Source: Gordius sp. MW1 (lineage: Eukaryota; Nematomorpha; Gordioida; Gordea; Gordiidae). From it: 64,000 nt of DNA. The stretch spans positions 11,612,537-11,676,536 of the forward strand of contig OZ038532.1 of the NCBI GenBank assembly GCA_964036665.1. The letters are read 5' to 3'. Below, piece by piece: positions 36,872 to 48,049 of this stretch. The number at the start of each line of letters is the position of its first letter. Position 1 is the first letter of the stretch. Position numbers and translations under genes: made by a program. The notes below the pieces were generated by a model. It was not told where the DNA came from. It was given only the letters and a program-made list of their open reading frames with translations, and did not search any database.

Positions 36872-39800
36872 CTACATAAAAGGCTACATTAAAATCAAAC
36901 TTGAAATAGTTGAACAATAATAAAATCATTTAAACTTTTAATTTTGTAAAAAGGTCATTTAATTTAAATATTTCTTACGAAGCAAAGCTAATAGGAACGT
37001 CCATAAAGTTAATAGTAAGCAAGAATAAATACGCATAAATGAATTTGAGAAGCGGGGAATGTTCAGCCATCGCAATTAAAAAAGTATAGGATAGAAGCCA
37101 TTCGTTTAAATACAATATGTTTAATAGGTGTAGTGTATTACCCAAAACAACAAATGGGGCATTACTATGTCACAGAGGTTCTTTCTTCATCCAAAATGCA
37201 CTTTGGGAGACCATCGCGTTCCCTAAGGCAATGACTTTCTCTGTCACATATTTGTCAGGCTTACTACCCTTGTGGAATCGAGGATGTCTATAATTTTATT
37301 TAAGTTGAAATAGTAAATATTTAGAGAAGGGTTCCTGATTAAAAATATTGCAAATTAAGATTTGATTTTATATTTTAGGGCAATGAGCAGATACCCACTG
37401 CTTCCTTCAAAGATCGCGGCAAACAATTAATAAAAGTATTGATGAACTAAAAATCAAAGCGAGACATTAATTTGACATGACGAGTTGCCTATTTGGGTTA
37501 TTCCTTTTATAAACCTAGCCTAATTTTTTCTATTGTTAGACCCGACCCGAACCCGACCCCACATATTTTATCGTAACTTTTAGGCCAATTTTCCATTTAT
37601 AAATGATTTTATTACATAAATATAGTGTAGAAATAAAATGGTTGCTATTAATAGGTAATTTAGAATGTGAATATAGAGTTAAGACTTTTTTCAATTTAAT
37701 AGACTACATTTTCTTACAGTGGCGTAGGCAAGGGCATTGACAAATCATTTAATTTCTTCCCGAATTATATTTAAAAAACTTATTTACATTAATAGGACCT
37801 TGTTAGTGTGGCGCTTATAAAAACTTTTAGTTACCTTAATTAATTTAAGCTTTAATTTTTAAGAGGTCTACTAATTTTAAGACTATTTATACAAATAGTC
37901 TCCATTCCTAGTGCGTGTTAAGAAAAATTTAATTCCTAATTATTTCTTTAAAAAACTATCTTAACTTTTAAAATAGAAGATGAAGATGCTGATACAAGCC
38001 AAATTTTAATATTAGAGGTAATCATGAATTTTATTTTCTAGGTGTTTTAACATGCCTATGTGAACAAGGGGGTTTTAATAATGGTCTCGTTGGATTGATA
38101 ATATGGGAGGAAAGGGGCTCCTATATTTCGATCCGCTTCAAGGAGAAAGTGTATTTTAAAAAAAGGCATAATGAGGGAAAAGTGGTAACTAACAATAGTT
38201 GATAAAACAACTACTAAATAAAAGTATTAACCGAGCGAATATCCCATCCTCCCACCTTTTTATCATTCCAACATGCTTATGTAAATTTCTTTAGATTCCT
38301 TGTTTCAAAAAATGCGAAAGTTAATACTACTAGAGAAAAGCATAATAATAAAATACAAATAATTAATACACAAAGTAAATGATAATTTTATAAGGCGTTT
38401 TGCACGCATCATTCATGCATGTTTCATAGTAGAGATTGATGATCAGACTCAACTAATAAATTAATAATCCTCATGATTTAATAAATTAATTTTTAAAATC
38501 TAATATGACATAACCTACTTTATTGAAGCAAATCTAGTTGGTGTTGGCCGGCAAAGATATAATTATAAATTCCGGCCTGGCGATGGCCTATATACGTTCC
38601 GGGCATCGATGGGCTTTCTGCTATAAATAATGGGGTCGGGCTTGTACGGGGTTATTTTAACCAAACAAGTTCAGGTTAGGCCTAATTATAAGTAGATCAG
38701 GATTCGGCCAACAAAGTTATTTAAAATATGATTTTTAAATGTATTGGAAATGATGTGTTTTTATGATGTTTAGCAAATTTAAAATTATTGAATTTTTACG
38801 GTAATGATTTAATCAATATTATTTTCCTCGTCATTTGTTCATAGAACTTGTGATTATTAAATAAGTGAATTTCGAACATTTTCATTTTTAAAAAGGTTGA
38901 AAATTAACAAAACTTGCATATAGCCAATTATATATAACATAAAGGGTTTTATGCAGCAACAGGTCTACAAGTGAAGTTTAAACGGCGGGTTACTTGTTGG
39001 AGGAAATAAAAACCCGTTTGAGACTGATGACTTTGTAACATAATTATAATTGATCATTTTTAATATGATTAAATGATTGTTTTACTATTGATGAAAAATT
39101 TTCATTTAAAAAGTAGCAAAACATGAAAGCATTTATTCTGGGAAGTCCAAATTAGTTAGCCCGGCTCGTATAATTTATGCATAACATGCCGGAATAGGGT
39201 CGGGTTTTTAAATTGTTCGTCTGGTGGCCAATCAATCTTAAAAGGCCTGTGCATATCTCTAAATCAACCGTTGATGAATTTTTTCGCTTTTGAAATAAAT
39301 ATGTTACCTTTATTTAGGGAACTCATATTTCTCAGTGGATAGTAAAACTGCAATAACTGTGCCTATTGAATGCTGTTTATTGTTATACTTAATGAAATCC
39401 CAACGTCTCTTTCAGAGTGACAACGGAACATTCTCCAACCCTTAACATCTGGAAGATTAATTTAAAAAAGAATTCTGGAAACTAATCGTTTCATGCTTTA
39501 GATTCATTTTGATCTTAATCGAAAACAAAATTCTAGTTCCTTTAACAGATAAATATGGGCTCCTATTTTATTTGTTTTAAACCCATTTTGTTATAAAACT
39601 CAAAACTAAATATACATATTATAAGGTTTATCTAGATATATCATTTGAAATTGTTTAGGAAAGCTACGAAAAAAAGAATTGACGAATAAGGCTTTATAAT
39701 GATCATTTTTTAAATTAAAATCTATAGTGCAAAATGAAAAAGATCAAAAGCCGTTGGAAGTATAAACACCGCATTCATTAATTTAAACAATTTGTATTAT

Positions 39801-40368
39801 AATAGATGTTATTAAATTATTCAAAACTAAATTAGTAATTTACACATAATTAAATTCAATTGCAAAGTTTTACTTTGAGGCAAAATTTTATAATCGGAAG
39901 GGCTAATCTATTAAACAAATTACCTTAGTTTGATTTATTATGATTAAACACATATCAACAAAGAAAAAGAATGCAAAATTTACCATTCATGGGTAGGAGT
40001 TAATTATTATTTTCACATATATTAAATTGCTTTTTTAAGAGACTTGTTATTTAATATTGAATAAAATATTTGTATTAATTTTAAATCGGTTAAAAGTATA
40101 AAAAATTTATCACACGGTTTTCAAAAAATAGCTCTTGCGATATCATTAACGAGTTTGATGTGATGCTCTACTCACCTGCAATTCATGTTTTGTAGCTTTA
40201 TTTAAATATAATTGAATATAAACTCTCGTGTTTTATAGTTATTAGTTTTTGTAAATATTTTGTAAACCTTATCATGTAAGTGAGTTATTATTTAACCTAT
40301 GGAGGGCCCGCTGCAGATAGTAGATTGTATTTTTATGAAATGGTTATAAGAGAGTTTTATACGAAATT
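36872..40368. other. Gap upstream of sushi exon, no secure gene
   Basis: The 5' exons of the minus-strand receptor gene should lie here or beyond. One weak candidate starts at the acceptor at 37288-37289 (minus) and stays open for about 36 codons with KYVTEKVIALGNAMVSQSAF, which faintly resembles the start of a fucolectin domain. Its phase fits the sushi exon only with a poor donor. CGGGTCGGG-like islands occur at 36060-36125, 37530-37560, 38570-38650 and 39160-39210. TACAGTGGCGTAGGCAAGGG at 37719 is another dispersed-element end. Confidence 0.4.
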
Positions 40369-40382
40369 AGTTATGTGTATTT

Positions 40383-43300
40383 AACACTACCAACGACGGT
40401 CCCAAGTCCGTGTGCAAAAAGTGGAGGGTTGGCGTCAGGTCGGAAACCGGCTATAAAAACCAACTCCAAAACTATGATAGTTTTAAGCAAGATTTACAAG
40501 AAAAGGCTAGGGCGTCCTCCACAAACGACGCGCATTGCATACTCCGCCCGTGCAATGTGAAAAATACACTAGGGTTACTGCCCAACTCACAACGAAGGCG
40601 GTTGAGGAAATTAGTTGTTGAAAGAATGCGAATAACGTGCTGGAATGTGGGAACATTGACGGGGAAGAGCATTGAAGTCGCACAAATGCTGAAAAGAAGA
40701 AAGATACACATCGCTTGCCTACAAGAGGCGAGGTGGAACGGAAAAGCCGGAAATTAAGGGAGGGATATAAGCTTTTCTACAGTGGGTCACCAAATCGTAG
40801 AAACGGGGTCGGTATCGTTCTAAGCGAATCGTTCAAGGACAAGGTGGTGGAAGTCAAGCGTTGTTCCGACAGGCTAATGTGGATGAATATTGCAGATCAA
40901 TCCTAACCGTTGTGTGCGCGTATGCTCCCCAAATTGGGTGTATGGAATCAGAGAAAGACATATTCTTTGATTCATTGGAAAAGGAAATACAAGGAATCCG
41001 ACAGAAAGAAAGGCTAATTATTGGGGTCGATTTCAACGCTCACGTAGGAAAAGATCGCCTCGGGTATGAACGCAATCATGGAGGCTATGGGCATGCTCTG
41101 AAGAACAAAGAAGGGGAAAAACTTCTCCAAGTATCCCAAGCATATGACATGACGATCGTTAACATATATTTTCAAAAACGCGAAGATCATATTGTGACCT
41201 ATAGAAGTGGGAAGCATTTTAGTCAAATTGTCTACTATTTGCTTATACGGCGAAAGGACTTATGGAGTATCAAGGGTTGCAAAGCAATACCGGGAGAAGA
41301 TATCGTGAGGCAACATCGTCCTCTTGTTATGGATCTTGACAAAAGAGTATTTCACGAAAGAAGAAAGGTCTATGAGCCTCGAATTCGATACGAACCATCA
41401 AAAAGTCTCCTCACTCTTGTTTGCAAGGAAGTTGCAAAGGGACGTAAACGACGATTAGGAGACGCTATCTAAGAACATAAAGGAAACAGCGATTCGTGTT
41501 CTAGGACAGACCAAAGTAGGCAAAGCTATGAATAGAGAACTATGGTGGTGGGATCAATCGGTTAGGGATTTCATCGAAAGAAAGAAAAATCTATATAGAC
41601 GGTGGCATAAATCAAACAAGTATCAAGAGTATAGGGACGCAAAGATGGCCACAAAAAAGGCCGTTGCAATAGCGAAGAATGCCGCCTACACCGAGATGGC
41701 AAACAAACTGGATCATAAAGGGGGCGATAGGCTTATGTACAAATTGGCCAAGATAAGGGAGAAGAAAAGCCGCGATGTCGGATTTCTTAAAATAGACAAA
41801 GACGAGAAGGGTCAAACCTTATTCAAGCCGAAGGGAGTGATGGAAAGGTGAAAAGGACATTTTAATAACCATATGATTATTGCAAATGACAAGGATTCCC
41901 TTCCCGAAATTGAGCCAAATATAAGTATGGTCGAACTCTTTCAGAAGGATGAAGTTAGGACACAAATGAACAAGATGCAAAAAGGAAAAGCAAATGGTCC
42001 AGATGGAATACCTATGGAAACATTGCTCGGATGCCGTGAAGAAGGAGTCACCACCATGACGAACCTCCTTAACAAGATATTGGTAGAAGAGCGAATTCCA
42101 AATCAATGGAGAGCAAGCACGATTATACCCTTATTTAAAGGCAAAGGAGACCCTCAAGACTGTGGCAATTACAGAGGTATCAAGCCAACTTGCCACTCCT
42201 TGAAGCTTATGGAAAGGATTCCAGTAACAAGGCTGAAAAATGAGGTGGAAATATCGGCTAACCAATTCGGATTTGTGGCCGGCAAATCCACAATCGACCC
42301 AATCTTCGCACTAAGACAAATGATGGATAAGTATGGTGAAAAGTGGAAAGACCTACATATGGTCTTTATCGACTTGGAGAAAGCTTATGACACGCTCCCC
42401 CGCGATTTAATATGGTGGTGCCTGAGAAAACAAAATATCCCTGACGCATATCGGTTTATGAAAAATATTTATGAAGCCTCAAACTCTTGCGTTAGGACGA
42501 CAGTTGTAGACTCTAAATCTTTTCGGGTTAAAATTGGATTACATCAAGGATCTGCTTTAAGTCCCTTTTTATTTAATATAATTATAGACACGATAACGAG
42601 GGACATTCAGAAGCCATCGCCATGGTGCATACTATATGCCGATGATATAGTCCTATGCGAGGAAACAAGGGAGAAAGTATTCGAAGAAACCGAAAAGTGG
42701 TCAAAGCGCTTAGCTGGATTGGGTTAAAGGTCAGCGATCAAAAAACGGTATACATGGAAATGAACGGTACAACAGCACATGGCTGGATTAACCTCTAAAG
42801 TACCCAAAAGTAGACAGGTTTACATACCTCGGCTCTATGCTACATCAAGAGGGAGGTGCGCAACGGAAGTCAATGGCCGTATCCAAAAAGGATGGCTTAA
42901 ATCGCGAAGTATATCCGGTGTAATGTGCGACAAGAAAATGCCAATCTGGTTGAAAAGCAAAGCTTACAAATCCATCGTAAGACCGGTGTTACTCTATGGA
43001 AGTGAAACATGGGCATTAAACACCACGGAAGGAAAGCTATTACAAACCACAGAGATGAGAATGATACGGTGGAGCTTGGGGTATACTAAGCTCGACCATA
43101 TGACGAATGACTTTCTCATGACAAAAATGGGTATTCAACCTATGGCGGACATGATTAACGAAAATCGGTTAAGGTGGTATGGGCATATACTAAGAAGAAA
43201 CACGAATGACGTAAATCGAAAAGTACTGGATATTGAGGTACCGGGCAAGAGAGGAAGAGGACGATCCCGTGTCACGTGGAAAGAGGAAGTCGATAAAGTA

Positions 43301-43416
43301 ATAAAAACACAAGAGATTAGTCAAGATATGGCACTCACCCGGTCAAGACGGAAGATACTCATCAAAACAAACCCCACGACTGTGGGACCAAATAACTGAT
43401 AAAGAAGAAGAAGAAG
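40383..43416 (+). mobile_element. RTE-type LINE, copy 2, with target duplication
   Basis: This is a near-identical sister of copy 1 in the same orientation, starting with the same AACACTACC. Endonuclease motifs are RITCWNVGTLTGKS, GVDFNAHVGKD and RQHRPLVMDLD (about 40,630-41,345). The reverse transcriptase is open through 41873-42727 with NRLKNEVEISANQFGF-like and LYADDIVLCEE motifs. A frameshift near 42,727 separates it from the C-terminal frame 42779-43399 (RMIRWSLGYTKLDHM, NRLRWYGHILRR). The flanking direct repeats are AGTTATGTGTATTT (40369-40382) and AGTTTTGTGTATTT (43417-43430), with one mismatch. Fewer breaks than copy 1 suggest a younger copy, but at least four frame breaks remain. Confidence 0.93.
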
Positions 43417-43430
43417 AGTTTTGTGTATTT

Positions 43431-45378
43431 ATTAATTGCTATGCAATTTATGGGCTCGTTTTTGGTTGTCCGTTGTCCGTCCGTTGTCCGTCCGTTACCC
43501 TCCTATCTATTTGCATTGGGTATATTAGGTTATCGATTTTTTAAATTAATGCATGAGAAAGAGGTGCCCCACCCCTCATCTCTATCTCCCTCGCTGTGTT
43601 ATTTTTTAAATTAATGCATAAGAGGTGTCCCACCCCTCATCTCTATCTCCCTCGCTTTCGGGCGGGGTCGGGTTTTAATTGCTACGTTAAATTAATGCAT
43701 AAGTATCAATATTTAAATTTTGGTAATTGCTATGCATTTTAACTAGTTTTGGGGTTAGAATCCCGGAGTTTTTTTTGACTCTTATGATTGTTCTTGTTAC
43801 TATCATTGATAATAAGTCTTTTTGGCCGTCCGCTGGCTGCTGACCAATGAAAAAAATGACCATTGGCCAAAATGTGAATCCGAGTTTATTTTTTCGTTTT
43901 TTTTGACTATTATGATTGTTCCTGTTACTACCATTGCTATTATGACTTTTTGGCCGTCCGTTGGCTGCTGACCAATGGAAAAAAATCACCATTGGCCAAA
44001 ATGTGATTCGAAATTTTTTTTTCTCGTTTTTTTTGACTATTATGAATTTATATCCACTTTTACCGTGTCCTGGCTGCTGACCAATGGAAAAAAATGACCA
44101 TTGGCCAAAATGTAATTCGAAAATTTTTTTTTAGTTTTTTTTGACTATTATGAATTTATATCCGTTTTTACCGTGTCCTGGCTGCTGACCAATGGAAAAA
44201 ATGACCATTGGCCAAAATGTGATTCGAAAATTTTTTTTAGTTTTTTTTGACTATTATAGGTTTATATCCACTTTTACCGTGTCCTGGCTGCTGACCAATG
44301 GAAAAAAATGACCATTGGCCAAAATGTGATTCGAAAATTTTTTTTTCTCGTTTTTTTTGACTTATGAATTTATATCCACTTTTAGCGTGTCCTGGCTGCT
44401 TACCAATGAAAAAAAATGACCATTGGATAAATTTTATATATAACCTAAAAATTTATTATAGATGGTCTAACAGACAGCCAACTATGTAATATATATTTTT
44501 AACCTTATAAATGCATATATATTTTTTTATTGGGTTAATATATTTCATTTAATTAGATTGTGATTTCATAGAAAACCTTGTGGCAGGGAAATGTCCGATA
44601 TTTTTAAAATGAAAAGGTATTTTAGGAATCTGAAAAGGTTATTTTACCCCCGGCCGCCCTGGGCACCTACGGGTAAAGTTTCGAGCGAATCGGGCTGGTA
44701 GTTTAAGAATTTAGCCCTTTTTTAAAACTAAAAAAAAACTTTTTTTTTTATTTTTTTTTACATTAAATTAATATTTTGTTTTTGTTAATACCATTGATAA
44801 TATGACTTTTTGACCGTCCGCTGGCTACTGACCGACGAAATATATTGATTTTCTAAACATAAAACACAACTTTATTATTTCATTATTTATATAAATAACA
44901 TAATAACTTCTACTATTTTAAAGCCAGCATGGTATAGTGGTTATGGCGCCGGCTTGTGAACGGGGTTCAAGTCATGGAGGGGACAAATTTTTTTTTTTTA
45001 ATTTTTTTAAATTAAATTAATATTTGTTTATGTTAATACCAATGATAATATGAATTTTTGACCGTCCGCTGGCTACTGACCAATAAAAAAATGACCATTG
45101 TCCAAATAAATCGAATTTTCTTTTCGTTTTTGAATTGGTTAACATTGATAATTACCCTATGTCCTCCCCTACAAGGGCCTATAACTAATTAACTAATTAT
45201 TTTGCATCTAATACCCCCTATAGGCATTCTCGCCCCTTCCCACCTTTCTCGCCCATAAATTGCATAGCAAATATGCTACGTTTATACGGAGTATAGAAGA
45301 GTTCCCCCTTCCCCTCTTCCCTTCCCCTACTCCCCTTCCCTTCTCCCCCTTCCCACGAGGGCCGAAGGCCCGAGTTTT
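43431..45378 (-). mobile_element. Tandem-repeat-filled element B, inverted copy of element A
   Basis: It begins ATTAATTGCTATGCAATTTA, reads through a CCGT microsatellite, the duplicated 72-bp block, about six 115-bp-type units and a tRNA-like segment, and ends with the hairpin CGAGGGCCGAAGGCCCGAG. Every part is the reverse complement of element A. It is shorter because it has fewer tandem units and lacks most of the 58-bp array. The right target repeat of RTE copy 2 abuts its left end. Confidence 0.7.
44923..44985 (+). other. tRNA-like segment of element B
   Basis: GCCAGCATGGTATAGTGG supplies the A box and GGGGTTCAAGTCATGG the B-box-like part. It is about nine bases shorter than the copy in element A, mostly around the variable region. 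It is not a functional tRNA, since the acceptor arms do not pair. Confidence 0.55.
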
Positions 45379-46646
45379 TCTTATATTATTATCGAATTTA
45401 CGGGTTTATAACTTATAAACATTCATTATATAAACCAGTGGCTTCGCCGTTAGGGGGGGGGGGGAGAGCCGCCGAGGGTCAGACTTGGAGTTCGTTTTTT
45501 TCGTTTTGGTGCATACGCCTAGTTTTGGGGTATTGTTTTGACAAAACTCATCTATAGTTCTTATAAAATAAATGTAGCACATTTGCCATGCAATTTATGC
45601 GCGGGATAGGGGAGCCAATGGTTATTTTTTTCTATTAGTCAGCAGCTGGCCAAATAGCCTATAATTATATAAGGGCAAAATATAGGGAAAATCTATTTGG
45701 ATTCACACTTTGGCCAGTGGTAATTTTTTCTATTGGTCATCAGCCAGCAGACGGCCAAATATGTTATTAACAAGAACAATATATTTATGCAAAATTTAGG
45801 TTAATAACACAAAATAATTTCTCCTCGCGGAGGTTCTAACTCATATTAGTGTAGGCAAAAGCTCCTCAAGGGGGGGGGGGAGAAGGCGCGGACATTATAA
45901 AATCTAGATTTAAATGAGGCAAATGCAAAAGGTGTTCAAATGGGCTTAAAAAAAAACTTGGAAATTTGAACTCATATCTGGAGGCATAGGACCTTGTAAG
46001 GGGGGTGCGTTGAGACATGTGAAAGATTTGTTTCCACTTGGTATCGTACTGAGTGGCTAAATCGAAATTCCAAGAGGTCGCAGTAGTAAAAACGATGAAT
46101 ATGAAGTTAATTTGACGTAGACTTATCGGGGCAAAAAAACGAGGTTTTTTTGCGAGAGAAAAAGAGGGGAGGGGCAAATCTTAAGGGAAAAATTAAAGCC
46201 AACCAGAGATCATTATTATTCATTTTCAGCCCAAAAAATTTATTTTTTTGTATTGAAGCTAAGATACCTTAAATGCCAAAAACGTGCAGGCACAGAAATT
46301 AAAATAAATTTTGGCCGGGTTCTGATAAAGTAAGTAATCAACAGTCATCATTAATTTGCAGGGAATTTGTTTCGCAATCATCCGGTATGAAGCAACAACA
46401 AAGCAGTATATATAAATAGCAATTAACCAAAACTTTGGCCGGGGTCAGATAATGTAGAAGTAAGCAACTGTCAGCATTAATTTGCAGGGAATTATATATC
46501 CGGTTTCGCAATTATCCGATATATAGCAACAACCTGGACAATTTGCCAAAAAAATATGTACAAAGATAATGAGTCGGGCACAGCAACAATAATAGATATT
46601 CGACTCGGGTGAGGACAAAAGATTAAAGCCAACCAGCTGTCATAAC

Positions 46647-47913
46647 TAGGGCTGCACCGATATCAAATTTTTAACCGATAATACCGATATTTAAATAAAT
46701 ATACCGATACCGATATTTTACATCTTATAAAAATTAGACTTGTTAATATTTATAATGCTTTATTTAAAATATTACAAAAAAAGTTTTTTCATAAACAGTA
46801 ATTTTTCGATAGTCTCAGGTAGAAGTGATCTTCTATGTGGACTATCAATATCACCAGTTATACTAAAAATATATAAATAAGTGGCGGTAGAAATTTGAAT
46901 GAATGAATCAATGAAAAAATGAATTAGATTTAAGAGCAATTAAGTAAAATTTAATTTAAAAAGTATATAGATATACAGCTCTAACAAATATAATATTTGT
47001 AAAAAAAGTTTTAAGTATCGGTATCGGTAACGGTACGATTAATACAAAGTTTTGGTTAATTGCTATTTATATATACTGCTTTGTTGTTGCTTCATACCGG
47101 ATGATTGCGAAACATAATTCCCTGCAAATTAATGATGACTGTTGATTACTTACTTTATCAGAACCCGGCCAAAATTTATTTTAATTTTTGTGCCTGCACG
47201 TTTTTGGCATTTAAGGTATCTTAGCTTCAATACAAAAAAATAAATTTTTTGGGCTGAAAATGAATAATAATGATCTCTGGTTGGCTTTAATTTTTCCCTT
47301 AAGATTTGCCCCTCCCCTCTTTTTCTCTCGCAAAAAAACCTCGTTTTTTTGCCCCGATAAGTCTACGTCAAATTAACTTCATATTCATCGTTTTTACTAC
47401 TGCGACCTCTTGGAATTTCGATTTAGCCACTCAGTACGATACCAAGTGGAAACAAATCTTTCACATGTCTCACCGCACCCCCCTTACAAGGTCCTATGCC
47501 TCCATTGGTATGAGTTCAAATTTCCAAGTTTTTTTTCAAGCCCATTTGAACACCTTTTGCATTTGCCTCATTTAAATCTAGATTTTATAATGTCCGCGCC
47601 TTCTCCCCCCCCCTTGAGGAGCTTTTGCCTACACTAATATGAGTTAGAACCTCCGCGAGGAGAAATTATTTTGTGTTATTAACCTAAATTTTGCATAAAT
47701 ATATTGTTCTTGTTAATAACATATTTGGCCGTCTGCTGGCTGATGACCAATAGAAAAAATTACCACTGGCCAAAGTGTGAATCCAAATAGATTTTCCCTA
47801 TATTTTGCCCTTATATAATAATAGGCTATTTGGCCAGCTGCTGACTAATAGAAAAAAATAACCATTGGCTCCCCTATCCCGCGCATAAATTGCATGGCAA
47901 ATGTGCAGCCCTA
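46647..47913. mobile_element. hAT element nested in C
   Basis: It starts TAGGGCTGCACCGATATC with repeated ACCGATA motifs and ends GTGCAGCCCTA. The flanking 8-bp repeats are GTCATAAC (46639-46646) and CTCATAAC (47914-47921), 7 of 8 identical, as expected for hAT. ATCGGTATCGGTAACGGTAC at about 47010-47035 should lie close to the right end. It is separated from that end by inserted sequence D. No transposase was found. Confidence 0.72.
47047..47907 (-). mobile_element. Element D, inverted near-identical copy of part of C
   Basis: This is the reverse complement of 45576-46437 with only scattered differences, so 45.6-47.9 kb forms a palindrome with arms of about 860 bp and a spacer of about 610 bp. 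It lies just inside the right end of the hAT element. It lacks the family's right end and starts at the TTTGCCATGCAAT block, so it is a fragment. High identity to C implies a recent event. Confidence 0.75.
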
Positions 47914-48049
47914 CTCATAACCTAGTCGAGCAAAATAACAGTCAACCCCCTATAAGTTTCCACGGCAATTACACAAAAATAACAAGTTGGACACGACACG
48001 ACAGGACAACCAAAAGCGAGCCCATGAATTGCACAGCAATTAATTAACT

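Larger units (their letters stand above)
45433..48045 (+). mobile_element. Tandem-repeat element C, split by a hAT insertion
   Basis: The right end (GGACAACCAAAAGCGAGCCC then ATGAATTGCACAGCAATTAA, to about 48045) and the internal GCACATTTGCCATGCAATTT block at 45576 place it in the same family as A and B. The left end is taken near the GC-rich GTGGCTTCGCCGTTAGG at 45435, followed by a G run. It carries two tandem copies of a block starting GGCCGG and ending GCAACAAC (46313-46410 and 46438-46530). Bases 46647-47913 are a later hAT insertion. End positions are approximate. Confidence 0.6.

Noticed and set aside
37150-37287. Possible extra upstream exon of the minus-strand receptor gene
   Set aside because: It has an acceptor and about 36 open codons, but the donor that would fit the phase of the sushi exon is weak and the similarity to a fucolectin start is slight.
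45866-47575. Mirrored open frames (45866-46177 minus, 47306-47575 plus) encoding the same 80-100 residues
   Set aside because: They are the same DNA seen twice in the palindrome arms. There is no domain, and the composition follows the repeat, so a protein gene is unlikely.
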